Assembly (NCBI GenBank): GCA_024642205.1
Contig: JAHEBQ010000046.1
Coordinates: 1 to 49,735 of the forward strand
From: Planctomycetaceae bacterium
Lineage (GTDB): Bacteria; Planctomycetota; Planctomycetia; Pirellulales; Pirellulaceae
Length of the DNA stretch: 49,735 bases
Reading direction: 5' to 3'
Position numbers and translations under genes: made by a program. Positions 1 to 8,650 of the stretch are shown piece after piece. Position 1 is the first letter of the stretch; every line of letters starts with the position of its first letter. The notes below the pieces were generated by a model that did not search any database, was not told the origin of the DNA, and worked only from the letters and a program-made list of their open reading frames with translations.

Positions 1-17
1 AACTGACGCAAACAAGA

Positions 18-78
18 TGCCTGTCCTTTTAACTTCGAACAAACTGCAAAAGAGACTTGGGAAACGCCTGTCCTCTAG
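18..78 (+). repeat. Two GCCTGTCC-type repeat copies
   Basis: The sequence TGCCTGTCCTTTTAACTTC at 18-36 is nearly identical to copies in the cluster at 24033-24171. A second, degenerate copy (GCCTGTCCTCTAG) lies at 66-78. They sit just beyond the 3' end of the decayed glgC fragment. I read them as members of a short dispersed intergenic repeat family; their function is unknown. Confidence 0.7.
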
Positions 79-118
79 AGATGTTGGGATTGATCGAATG
101 CGAAACCTAAATCCCAGA

Positions 119-319
119 TTAGGCTGGTTTGGTTGCATTCGGGATCGGGAAATTGGAATGAGACTTTGGAACTCCCGGTTCGACCGAATCTGATTTACCG
201 ATAACGACTATTCCGGATTCGGTAACAGTAAACCCCCGGACTCGGTCGAACTCATGATCGACGCCGACGATTGCGCTTTCCGGGATCTTGACATCCTTGT
301 CGATGATTGCACGACGCAC
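119..319 (-). pseudogene. glgC: C-terminal fragment of glucose-1-phosphate adenylyltransferase (glgC remnant)
   Basis: The minus-strand frame encodes VRRAIIDKDVKIP, then GVDHEFDRVRGFTVTESG and IVVIGKSD. This is the typical last turn of the left-handed beta-helix and the C-terminal tail of bacterial GlgC (ADP-glucose pyrophosphorylase, which makes ADP-glucose for glycogen). Only about 45 residues match. The upstream residues in the same frame (320-451) do not resemble GlgC, and no catalytic nucleotidyltransferase domain is present. The frame then runs about two dozen extra residues past the usual GlgC end to a TAA at 119-121. The abrupt loss of homology just before VRRAI points to a truncation or rearrangement, with flanking GCCTGTCC repeats as a possible cause. 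It is unlikely to be functional. Homology is fairly sure; the breakpoint is approximate. Confidence 0.7.
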
Positions 320-961
320 CATGGCCGGCAACCGATGGGCGATTGAAAAATTCTTGATCAAGCCAATCAGGAAACAGGCCTGGACGAAAATGAAGTCCAT
401 AGATGGCATGCCTGGTTCCGGCACATTATTTTGTCGATGGTTGCCACGCAATACTTGTTGCGATTCGAAACAATTCGAATTCGTGCTTCAATAAAAGAAA
501 GTCGTGACGCCCTGACCCCCTTTGCCGTCCGGGATATTACGTCGACAGATCGTAAATCGCAATGGCGAGAATGTGACCGCCAGAAAAAGTACCACCCTAC
601 TCACTCTGGCGACGCCAGCCTCATGCAAGCGCAATGAATTGCCACCACAACAAACGAAAACCAAAACTACGGCGGTAGTACCCAAAGGTGACAGTGAAGG
701 CGGTTTTCGAACTGCCTTTGTGGGTGGTTTCGAAGTGAACGAGTTGGTAATTTCCATCCAGCCGTCAACACTGACTTGCTGCCAACATTTCGAAGGGAAT
801 TGCATTCCTTTGAGTCTGGTTGGCGACTCACATGACTCTTCTTTTGCGAACCACCACAGTTCGCCAACAAGATTGTCGCCAATTCGACTAATACGCCCCT
901 TGACACTTGTGTCAGAATTAGTGATCTTTACCCGTTCGCGTGAAGCCAGTTTTGGCTTCCC
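320..961. other. Gene-poor stretch before tRNA-Lys
   Basis: Open frames exist on both strands (for example 488-988 minus and 522-971 plus), but they overlap each other, run into the tRNA, and show no recognisable motifs or convincing ribosome binding site. I see no gene here beyond the glgC remnant to its left. The end of this stretch must carry the promoter of tRNA-Lys; no clear -10/-35 pair stood out. Confidence 0.5.
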
Positions 962-1034
<73 letters not shown>

Positions 1035-1035
1035 C

Positions 1036-2517
1036 TTACTTTCTCCGGTCCAGTGATTCTTCTCGACCCGTCGACGCTTGATGCACCGCCTTGTAATCGG
1101 CTCGGCCAATTAGGTCTGTTTCAGGAATCCGAGCCTGCATCCCGAGCGGCTGAATTTTCTTATAGACCTGCTGCCCCACCGAATAGAGCTGACGAGCCGC
1201 AATCAAAGTCGCGATTAAGATCACGAACATTCCCAGCGCGTTGGTCAACTTGCCGTTCCGGTACTGCCCTAACAACTCTTTCTGATTGACAATCATTAAG
1301 AGTAGCACGGCAATGATTGGAAGCAGCAAACCGTTGGCGACTTGGGCAAGGATGATTGTCTCTTGAGGGCTCTCACCCGACACTATGGCGAAAAAGACTC
1401 CAGCCAACACCACACCAGACGCGGTCAATTTCAGTCGCCAGTCTTCCAGTTTTCCAGTCCAACCAAAACAGCCCGATACGGCGAAACCTGCAGCGACGGG
1501 AGCAGTAATGGCACTGGTTAGTCCCGCCGCGAATAATCCGATCGCAAATACCAGCTTGGCTCCCCGCCCCAGCGCCGGCTCCAACTGGACAGCGACATCG
1601 TATGCAGCCAGTTGCTTGCCGTGAATCAAAACCGTGTCGTCCACTGAGTCGACTCGGTGAAACGCAACTGCCGCTGTTACCAATATTGCACATGTCACCA
1701 GGCCGCCCAGCGAAACGGACAAAATCGTATCCCAACGCGAATTCCGGATGGCAAAGCGAAACAAGTCGTTCGAATCCGGTTGAGATGGATCAACTTTCCA
1801 TTGTTGTGCCGCAGCGCTGGCGTGAAGAAACAGGTTGTATGGAACAACCGTCGTACCAATGATCCCAATAACGATCCACTCGCCACCCGTTGGAATTCTC
1901 GGCACGAAACCGGACGTGATGCGACTCCAATCGGGTCCACTTTGAACCGCTGCAAAAATGAAAAGCAGACTCATGAGGGCGACCAGTAAGCTCAGCAGTT
2001 TCTGCAAAAAATCAAAACGACCGATCCAGATTACAGAAAGAACGATGATCGCAATCAAGGCGACCAGTCCGTTCTGAAAACTTCGCGATCTTGCGTCCAG
2101 CCAAGCATCAACTATCATCTCGCCGCCAACTTCATCGATCTGATTTGAAGTCGCCTCGTTTCCACGCGTCACAAGAGCCTGTGCCCCACTGGCCGCGCCA
2201 AGGATATTCCCCGTTTGATAGGCAGCGTTTCCAGCCAGAATTGCCACCAGCACCAGTCCCAAAACGCAGATACGCACCAGCGGGCTGCTGAGACAGGTCT
2301 TCAGTGCCTGGCTCAAGCCATCGCCCGTTACAATTCCCATTCTCGCAGCCATTTCCTGAAGCACGATCGTCGCGACGACCGAAAAAACAACCGCCCACAA
2401 CAACAGATATCCGAATTCGCTACCAGCCTTGCTGGCCGTCATCACTGTGCCCGGTCCGATAAAAGCCGCAGTCACCAGAACCGCGGGCCCCAACAGAATT
2501 CCCTTTTTCTTGTTCAC
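1036..2517 (-). CDS. NRAMP-family divalent metal transporter, divergent metal site
   Basis: This is a 493-residue inner-membrane protein with roughly ten to twelve hydrophobic helices, the size and layout of NRAMP (MntH-like) metal transporters. The first helix carries GPGTVMTASKAG (from about residue 21) where classical NRAMPs have DPGN. The sixth helix carries VVPYNLFLHA (about 224-233) where they have MPHN. So the metal-binding Asp, Asn and Met of the canonical site are replaced by Gly, Thr and Val. This marks a divergent branch whose substrate may not be Mn2+ or Fe2+; NRAMP-related Mg2+ transporters also depart from the canonical site. The start is GTG at 2517. A hydrophilic insert at about 112-150 separates two helices. 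It stands alone on the minus strand and ends against tRNA-Lys. Family membership is clear; the substrate is not. Confidence 0.9.
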   Translation of the reverse strand: MNKKKGILLGPAVLVTAAFIGPGTVMTASKAGSEFGYLLLWAVVFSVVATIVLQEMAARMGIVTGDGLSQALKTCLSSPLVRICVLGLVLVAILAGNAAYQTGNILGAASGAQALVTRGNEATSNQIDEVGGEMIVDAWLDARSRSFQNGLVALIAIIVLSVIWIGRFDFLQKLLSLLVALMSLLFIFAAVQSGPDWSRITSGFVPRIPTGGEWIVIGIIGTTVVPYNLFLHASAAAQQWKVDPSQPDSNDLFRFAIRNSRWDTILSVSLGGLVTCAILVTAAVAFHRVDSVDDTVLIHGKQLAAYDVAVQLEPALGRGAKLVFAIGLFAAGLTSAITAPVAAGFAVSGCFGWTGKLEDWRLKLTASGVVLAGVFFAIVSGESPQETIILAQVANGLLLPIIAVLLLMIVNQKELLGQYRNGKLTNALGMFVILIATLIAARQLYSVGQQVYKKIQPLGMQARIPETDLIGRADYKAVHQASTGREESLDRRK

Positions 2518-2858
2518 AATTCAACTCAGGTCAAACGTGCTGCCAAAATCCGTCCCCCCACGCAGAGAATTGTGATCGGATTTATCCGGAAAAGTAAGGT
2601 TGGGGACCAGTGAATAAAGTGAGCTTGATTCAGACTCGATCAGCCATCATGAGGTTGCCGATCAGAAGAAAACTGGGGGCGTTGACCTTCCCCACCCGAC
2701 CACAAGTTAGGAAGAATGGGTGCCGTTTACGGGACAAAACGCCGTGAAATTTACGACTTTGGCGGAACCGGCAACCTAGTCACCTCGAATCGTCATCGCT
2801 AACATATACCTGAAGCTTTGGACTTTTCTGAATCAACGGAATATGAATAAAATTCACC
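2518..2858. other. Divergent intergenic region
   Basis: About 340 bases lie between the NRAMP-like gene (leftward) and the DUF1573 gene (rightward), so both promoters should be here. I see no gene, hairpin or repeat that I can support. Confidence 0.5.
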
Positions 2859-3905
2859 ATGAATTTTTGCAAACTAAAAACCCGAATCGCCATTTTCTTT
2901 GTTCTCGCAGTTGGTCTTGTCAACATTTCTGAGGGCCAGGAATGGGCCCGTAAGATGTTCAAAGAATACGTTCACGAATTCGGGAACGTTCCTTTGGGCG
3001 AAATCCCTGAATACCGCTTCGAGATGGAGAATGTATTCAAGGAAACGATCCGTATCCGCTCAGTCACTTCAAGCTGCGGATGTACGATTGCAACACCCAC
3101 CAAGAAAGTCCTGGCGATGTGGGAAAAAGGCGAGATCCTCTGTCGTTTTAACACGCCCGCGGTCGGTGCCGGGTTCAAACAAGCGACTGTTACGGTCCGT
3201 TTCGATCAGCCATTTGTCGGTGAATGCCAACTGACGGTTCGAGGTACGATTGTTTCGGGAATCACCTTCACTCCACCCGCGATCGACTTTGGTCAGGTCA
3301 CAGACAACAACCTTCCCGTCAAGACGATCCAGGTTAGTTCGACGGGAAGTCCAAACCTTCGCATTCACGACGTGAAAAGCACTTCCAGTTTCATCAAGGT
3401 GATTGGAATCAGGGAGACACTTCGCCGCGGAGGGACGGTCAATTACGAGATGAAAGCGCAACTCAAAGAGACCATTCCCAAAGGCTTCGCCCAAGGCGAG
3501 TTGTACATTGTGGTGGAAGAAGACCCTCGAGCTCGCGACCGCAATAACAATCGCGTCTTTCGGGAAAAGCCGGTCCGTTTCAATGCCAAGGTTGTTTCGC
3601 CGTTACAAGTCGCGCCCGAAGTGCTTTCGCTGGGGCAAGTGGCCCAAGGCGAAGAGGTTACCGAGAAAGTCTTTTTGACGGCGGACGAACCGTTCAAGAT
3701 CACCGATGTCCGATGTAACAGTGAGGCATTCAGTGTGAGAGCCGACAAGGAAGCGAAGAAAGTCCACATCATTGAAGTTTCCTACACTGGCGAGAACAAC
3801 CCGGGCCGACATGAGTGTGAACTGAGTTTCTACACCGATATGAATCTCGGAGAAATGTCCGGAAAAATGAAAGCGATCGTCGAAATTTTGTCAAAGCGGC
3901 CTTAG
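2859..3905 (+). CDS. DUF1573 domain secreted protein
   Basis: This 348-residue protein has an N-terminal signal peptide (basic start, hydrophobic residues about 9-22, likely cleavage near SEG-QEW). The mature start fits DUF1573: HEFGNVPLGE, then SSCGCT at about 71-76, the family's conserved cysteine pair. The rest looks like two or three Ig-like beta-sandwich repeats of about 100 residues; FTPPAIDFGQV and QVAPEVLSLGQV each open a new repeat. DUF1573 proteins are envelope or periplasmic proteins of unknown function, common and multicopy in Planctomycetes and Bacteroidetes. A structural or adhesion role is a guess. No strong ribosome binding site precedes the ATG. The next gene, a parvulin, runs in the same direction 126 bases downstream and may or may not be co-transcribed. 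Confidence 0.85.
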   Translation: MNFCKLKTRIAIFFVLAVGLVNISEGQEWARKMFKEYVHEFGNVPLGEIPEYRFEMENVFKETIRIRSVTSSCGCTIATPTKKVLAMWEKGEILCRFNTPAVGAGFKQATVTVRFDQPFVGECQLTVRGTIVSGITFTPPAIDFGQVTDNNLPVKTIQVSSTGSPNLRIHDVKSTSSFIKVIGIRETLRRGGTVNYEMKAQLKETIPKGFAQGELYIVVEEDPRARDRNNNRVFREKPVRFNAKVVSPLQVAPEVLSLGQVAQGEEVTEKVFLTADEPFKITDVRCNSEAFSVRADKEAKKVHIIEVSYTGENNPGRHECELSFYTDMNLGEMSGKMKAIVEILSKRP

Positions 3906-4031
3906 CACTTTTGCGAAGACCGCAAGAATTTCATGGTTTTTCCTGACTCAAATTCGGTAGCTCTATCCCATAGTCAAACGCCGGTCGATTCGCTAACCTG
4001 ATTCCTTACTCTTTTATCAAGGAATTTTGAG

Positions 4032-4313
4032 ATGGCAAAAGCGACAGCACGACACATTTTGGTTGACTCACTTGAGCAGTGCGAAAAACTCAAATCTGAA
4101 ATCCTCGCAGGCACGGATTTCGCCGAAGCCGCGATGGAACATTCAAGTTGCCCTTCCGGATTACAAGGAGGAGATTTGGGTGAATTTGGTCCCGGGCAGA
4201 TGGTGCCCGAATTCGACCGAGTTGTCTTCAGTGCAGATCTGAACGAAGTTCAAGGACCGGTCAAAACACAGTTTGGATACCATCTATTGGAAATTACCAG
4301 TCGCGACGAATAA
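4032..4313 (+). CDS. ppiC: Parvulin-type peptidyl-prolyl cis-trans isomerase
   Basis: This 93-residue single-domain parvulin is the same size as E. coli PpiC and lacks a signal peptide, so it should be cytoplasmic. Diagnostic segments are ARHILVDS at the start (the family His), FAEAAMEHSSCPSG, GGDLGEFGPGQMVPEFD, and the closing TQFGYHLLEI. It catalyses cis-trans isomerisation of peptidyl-prolyl bonds and helps protein folding. The ATG at 4032 is preceded by AAGGA about 8 bases upstream. A strong intrinsic terminator follows 23 bases after the stop, so this is the end of a transcription unit. Confidence 0.95.
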   Translation: MAKATARHILVDSLEQCEKLKSEILAGTDFAEAAMEHSSCPSGLQGGDLGEFGPGQMVPEFDRVVFSADLNEVQGPVKTQFGYHLLEITSRDE

Positions 4314-4336
4314 GCCCTCGTCCGCATGTTGCCCGA

Positions 4337-4361
4337 GCCCGATTTATCGGGCTTTTTTTTT
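4337..4361 (+). terminator. Intrinsic terminator after ppiC
   Basis: A perfect 6-bp stem GCCCGA/TCGGGC with a TTTA tetraloop (4337-4352) is followed directly by nine T residues (4353-4361). Orientation and position fit termination of the ppiC transcript. Confidence 0.93.
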
Positions 4362-4725
4362 GATCCGGATTTGGCCTGGACCGGGTACCCTGCGTGCATC
4401 CCATTTGCTCGAAAACCATGTTCATTCGTCGATTCGATTGCCCGATCAAACCGGTTTCACCGGTAATTCCGGTTCGAAACCAACGAATCCCAGTCTTCAC
4501 CAGTCGCGATTCAATTGGAGTTTCATTCGAAGCTTGTGCGCGCCCGATATTTATTTCGTAGGTCATCGTGACTGGGTTCCAGCTTTTCGAACGCCAACCC
4601 GCTGCTACGATTTTCATCGCTGAATTCACTTGAATCAACTCAAGTTCCGAAATCGCAGTCAACCCGAAACCTGCCCATGTCGCTGCTCCGGCTGGTTGCC
4701 CGATTCCAATGTCCAAGGTCGTACC
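4362..4725. other. Intergenic region between ppiC terminator and methyltransferase
   Basis: The methyltransferase frame is open from about 4630, but it lacks an ATG and resembles no known domain before 4726. I treat this stretch as non-coding leader and promoter. No repeats or RNA genes were recognised. Confidence 0.5.
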
Positions 4726-5517
4726 GTGAACGCCAACTCGTATTCCGGCGATTCGCCAACAAACTTTCAAGCGTTGGCCCCCAAGTTCGGCGACCCTGCC
4801 ATTGGGCCTCCCACGAACATTGTCGGTGAGAAAGAATTTGATGCGTTTGCACAACAGTATGAATCCGCCCTTAACGAAGGCTTGAGCATTTCAGGCGAAA
4901 GCGCCGCGTATTTTGCTCAGAAACGAATCGCGTGGATCGCCAAAATACTTTCAAAAACCGGGCCCATTTCCTTCGACGCAATTCTGGATTTTGGCTGCGG
5001 AGTCGGGATTGCCACTCCGCTTCTGCAAGCCGCTATCGAACCAGCTACGATATGGGGATTCGATCCTTCAACGGCTGCGATCGCTCGAGCCAAGAGAGAA
5101 TTCGCCAGTCATCGTACCCGGTTCACATCGTCGAGTCACAATATTCCGCCAGACCATTTCGATTTGGCATATTGCAACGGCGTGTTCCATCACATCCTGC
5201 CGGACGATCGACCCGCGGCTTTGCAGACCGTTTATCGTGCGCTAAAACCTGGTGGGTGGTTTGCGTTCTGGGAAAATAATCCGTGGAACCCTGGGACGCG
5301 GCTGGTGATGAGTAAGATTCCTTTTGATCGCGACGCAGTCGTGATTTCGCCGACCGAGGCAAAAACAATTCTTAGGTCTGCCGGATTCCATGTTGCCAGA
5401 TTTGACGCGTGGTTCCTGTTTCCGAAATCCTTGAGTTGGTTGCGTCCGATTGAACATCTGTTCCATCGCTTGCCGCTGGGAGCCCAATATCTGGTACTGG
5501 CTCAAAAACCGACGTGA
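4726..5517 (+). CDS. Class I SAM-dependent methyltransferase
   Basis: This is a Rossmann-fold methyltransferase of 263 residues from the preferred GTG start at 4726, which has AAGGT 7 bases upstream; an earlier TTG at 4630 in the same frame is less likely. Motif I is ILDFGCGVGIATPLL (DFGCG at about 88-92). The acidic strand end IWGFDPST follows, and FDLAYCNGVFHHI is motif IV. ALKPGGWFAFWENNPWNPG closes the core. It belongs to the broad Methyltransf_11/25-like group; a small-molecule, lipid or sugar substrate is typical but cannot be read from sequence. It converges on the GT39/GT2 pair, which may hint at a glycolipid or polysaccharide context. The substrate is unknown. Confidence 0.88.
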   Translation: MNANSYSGDSPTNFQALAPKFGDPAIGPPTNIVGEKEFDAFAQQYESALNEGLSISGESAAYFAQKRIAWIAKILSKTGPISFDAILDFGCGVGIATPLLQAAIEPATIWGFDPSTAAIARAKREFASHRTRFTSSSHNIPPDHFDLAYCNGVFHHILPDDRPAALQTVYRALKPGGWFAFWENNPWNPGTRLVMSKIPFDRDAVVISPTEAKTILRSAGFHVARFDAWFLFPKSLSWLRPIEHLFHRLPLGAQYLVLAQKPT

Positions 5518-5612
5518 ATTGAGTCCTCCGATTTTGGGATCCGAGCACTCGTCTCACCTGGCCTGCGAGGCCGAAAAAACGACACCGTAGGTTGTGGGAG
5601 CAAAACGCACAA

Positions 5613-7256
5613 TTATCTGGAGTGAAATCCCGCCTGGAGGCTGTAAACTTCGACTGAGTGAAATGGTCGCACAACGGGCGGCTTGGCGTCTGCATCGACC
5701 ACCCAGACTTTGCGATCTCTGAAATAGTCCAGCAGCTTTTTCCGCTGCTCGTCGGACATCTCACGGGCCCAGACAATGTCCGCCGCGTCGATGTCGGCTG
5801 CGTTGTAGACCCATTCGTTGCACGAATTATGGTCGTCAGCGTAGTGCACCAATACCAGGTCCTTGCCTTCCTCGCGATTCAGCCACTTGGTCACGGCGAC
5901 GCGATCCTGTGCCCAACCAAATTTTGCAGACTTGACACTAAACGTGACAAGTGAAACAGTCCAGATCATTAACAACATTGGAGCCACCACCCGAATCGAC
6001 AAGCGGATCGCTGGCCGGCGGCGAGTCCGATTCCAGATTTCAATTAACCCACCAAACAAGAAAAGCAAAAGCAACGGAGCCGCAGGAGCAAAATACTGGG
6101 CCCAGGACCAGGGTGTGGCCATCGCCGCCAGAAACACCGGTATCAGGAGCGCCAGGGCCATCTGATATCTCGGCTTACGTAACAACCACGGAAGTCCAAG
6201 TAATGCAACCAAGCCGACTTCGCTGCAGAAGAACCTGGCCGTTAACAGTGCGACCTGGGATTTGTTCTCAAAGATGTCGCGCAAGCTGCCAAACGATGTT
6301 TCCGTCAGGTGTTTTTCGTTAACGTAAGACGATTCCATCACTTGATGCCGATATTCGGGTTTCTCCCCTGCCGTTTCCCAAAGGAACAAGGGCGTCCAAC
6401 CATAGGTTGCTTCATGAACCTGGTAGGGCATTTTGAATGCGTGCCCGGTCGCCGAGAAATTGTAACTGAGCATGATTCCGAAACCTAAGCCCAGTACCGC
6501 GATTGCTGGAACCATTACCCGTTTCATAAACGTTACTGTCGACCATTCGGCGTTACGGAATAACTTCCAAATCAAGGCAACGACAATCGACAAAGTCAGG
6601 ATGGCGCCTTCAAAAGGCCTGCTATTGGCCAGCAATAAGGCTCCAAATGCACCAGTCATCGCGTAACGAGTTTCCATACGACCCGTCAACCGGCCAAATG
6701 CGCCGACCAGCATCGATGATCCCGTCAGCGCGACGGCCCCGCTCCAATAGGATTGCCCCCAGATAAACTGCAAGCCGGGATGAAATACCGCGAACAGGCA
6801 AACCATCCAATGGTGTTTCCTGGGCAACCAGCCAATTAACATCCAGACAAGGGCCGCAATCGAAACACCTGTCGCCAGGCACGAACCGACAATCGGGTGG
6901 CCAAGGATTTGTCCCAACGCCAACGTCAATGACTGGGCAGGTTGGTATTTGCTGACATAGTTCGGCTGATGGATGACGTGGAACGATTCAAAATGCTCCC
7001 ACATCGGATGTGTTTCGTTGACGATTTTTCCGGAAGCAAGCGTATCGGCTCCCAGGAGATATGCAAATTCATCGTGGGCACTGGGTGCAGGCACACCACG
7101 AACCGCGGTTATCAGGAACGCGACAGCCGTTGCGGCCAACCAGGCTGTCAGCACACAGGCTCGGGGATCCCGCAGGCTTTTTCGCAACTTCCGAAATCGA
7201 GCCGCAATCGCTTGGTAAACGGATGTGGTGAAATTCATCGCCGTAAAAAAACCCAT
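5613..7256 (-). CDS. Multi-pass GT-C type glycosyltransferase (GT39/PMT-like)
   Basis: This 547-residue integral membrane protein has about ten or more hydrophobic helices. After the first helix comes the extracytoplasmic loop motif HDEFAYLLGADTLASG (Asp62-Glu63). This is the acidic signature of GT-C glycosyltransferases such as the PMT and ArnT families, which move a sugar from a polyprenyl-phosphate carrier to an acceptor on the outer face of the membrane. The C-terminal soluble part (about 430-547) is typical of the bacterial members. It lies 47 bases downstream of a GT2 enzyme of the polyprenyl-phosphate sugar synthase kind, which could make its donor. The start ATG lacks a clear ribosome binding site, and a second ATG lies 6 codons in. 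The acceptor is unknown. Confidence 0.8.
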   Translation of the reverse strand: MGFFTAMNFTTSVYQAIAARFRKLRKSLRDPRACVLTAWLAATAVAFLITAVRGVPAPSAHDEFAYLLGADTLASGKIVNETHPMWEHFESFHVIHQPNYVSKYQPAQSLTLALGQILGHPIVGSCLATGVSIAALVWMLIGWLPRKHHWMVCLFAVFHPGLQFIWGQSYWSGAVALTGSSMLVGAFGRLTGRMETRYAMTGAFGALLLANSRPFEGAILTLSIVVALIWKLFRNAEWSTVTFMKRVMVPAIAVLGLGFGIMLSYNFSATGHAFKMPYQVHEATYGWTPLFLWETAGEKPEYRHQVMESSYVNEKHLTETSFGSLRDIFENKSQVALLTARFFCSEVGLVALLGLPWLLRKPRYQMALALLIPVFLAAMATPWSWAQYFAPAAPLLLLFLFGGLIEIWNRTRRRPAIRLSIRVVAPMLLMIWTVSLVTFSVKSAKFGWAQDRVAVTKWLNREEGKDLVLVHYADDHNSCNEWVYNAADIDAADIVWAREMSDEQRKKLLDYFRDRKVWVVDADAKPPVVRPFHSVEVYSLQAGFHSR

Positions 7257-7303
7257 GACAAACTCGATCGTCAGGCCCGGTGAACACTTCGCCAGATCCG
7301 CAA

Positions 7304-8650
7304 CTATCCTTCCCGGCGTCCCAACTTAAGGACCCCCAGAAAAAAACTTGAAGCAATCGTTTGAAATCCGATCGCCGCCAACGTCATTCCCGGGATCACG
7401 ATTCTCATCGTATTGGCATAATCCAGCGGGCCGAAACTGGCCAATCGCCACTGATTCACAGCCGCCCCCAGCAAGATACATCCAGCAACAAACATTGCTG
7501 AACCAAAAATCAGCCCGCGTTCGAGCGTGAAGAACCTCGAATGCCTCGTCAGATTGTTTTCAACCGGCATCAGCCCTTCTTCGATCGCAAACGTCTTGCT
7601 GAAGATGGCAAACTGAACGAGTTGAAAACCCATCAACATTGCCAGCGTTCCGAACAACATCGTATGAGCATCGGGGCTGGCACCGAAAACCCGAACCCCG
7701 GGAAGCGCCAATCCGTAGGCCAACAAGCCGAACAATAGCATCACGATGCCCGGGATTTGAAACAGATATTTGGGGCTGTAAATCAGAAAAAATCGCAGCG
7801 TTCTCCAGCCATCTCGGAACGTTCTCAAGTGAGGTGCATGAGCCTTTCGACCATCTGGATGTAAAGTAATCGGCACTTCCGCGATTTCGTCCCGCTGGAA
7901 AAGGCTGGCTTTGATGATCATCTCCGTTGCGAATTCCATTCCCGTGCAGCGCAGGTCAAGTTCGCGATAGAGATCTTTACTGAAGCCTCTCAGTCCACAA
8001 TAAACATCGTGAATCGGCGCATTGAACATGCGCTTGACCATCGCCGAGAACATCGGGTTACCCCACCAGCGGTGCAGGAATGGCATCGCGCCAGGCAAAA
8101 CACATCCGCCCCCACCGGGGAGTCGACAGCCCTGTACCAGCTTTTTTCCGGATCTCAGCTGTTCGACAAATTTTGGAATTTCAAGAAAATTGTAACTGTC
8201 ATCGGCGTCACCCATGATGACATATTTGCCTCGTGCAAGGTCAATTCCACCGCGCAGCGCGTTTCCATAACCTTTGGCCTGAACATGAATGACGCGAGCT
8301 CCGTGTTCCTTTGCAATCTCAATCGAACCATCGGTACTGCCGTTATCGGCGATGATGACTTCTGCCCTAAGACCATGTTCCTTGATGATCTGGTTGCATT
8401 TCTTGATACATATTGCCAGCGTGTCCGCTTCATTCAAACATGGCATTACAATCGAAAGCTCGATTTGGGCTTCATCGGCCGCTGCCGCAGCCAACGACTC
8501 GACACGGTCGAGCTGGCTTTCCAGCGAATTGATCAACGCAAGGTCACCTTCCGGTTTCCGGCGCGTCACATTGACCGTGGGTGCCGTAATCAATGGATGC
8601 TCGTGACCCGTTTGCGAAGGTAAATCGTTTGGATTTCCAGATAACGCCAT
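7304..8650 (-). CDS. Family 2 glycosyltransferase with C-terminal membrane helices (polyprenyl-phosphate sugar synthase-like)
   Basis: The 448-residue protein has a GT2 catalytic domain: SIVMPCLNEADTL at about 66-78, ADNGSTDGS at 101-109, the DXD-type metal site GDADDS at 147-152, and GLRGFSKDLYRELDL further on. It ends in four or so hydrophobic helices (about 300-440). The layout matches dolichol- or undecaprenyl-phosphate mannosyl/glucosyl transferases with a membrane tail. Such enzymes load a sugar from a nucleotide donor onto a lipid phosphate. I placed the start at the ATG at 8650, which has GGGAAAGAG just upstream; the frame is open further upstream but without family features. It is probably co-transcribed with the GT39-like enzyme 47 bases downstream, which would use its product. 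Confidence 0.87.
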   Translation of the reverse strand: MALSGNPNDLPSQTGHEHPLITAPTVNVTRRKPEGDLALINSLESQLDRVESLAAAAADEAQIELSIVMPCLNEADTLAICIKKCNQIIKEHGLRAEVIIADNGSTDGSIEIAKEHGARVIHVQAKGYGNALRGGIDLARGKYVIMGDADDSYNFLEIPKFVEQLRSGKKLVQGCRLPGGGGCVLPGAMPFLHRWWGNPMFSAMVKRMFNAPIHDVYCGLRGFSKDLYRELDLRCTGMEFATEMIIKASLFQRDEIAEVPITLHPDGRKAHAPHLRTFRDGWRTLRFFLIYSPKYLFQIPGIVMLLFGLLAYGLALPGVRVFGASPDAHTMLFGTLAMLMGFQLVQFAIFSKTFAIEEGLMPVENNLTRHSRFFTLERGLIFGSAMFVAGCILLGAAVNQWRLASFGPLDYANTMRIVIPGMTLAAIGFQTIASSFFLGVLKLGRREG

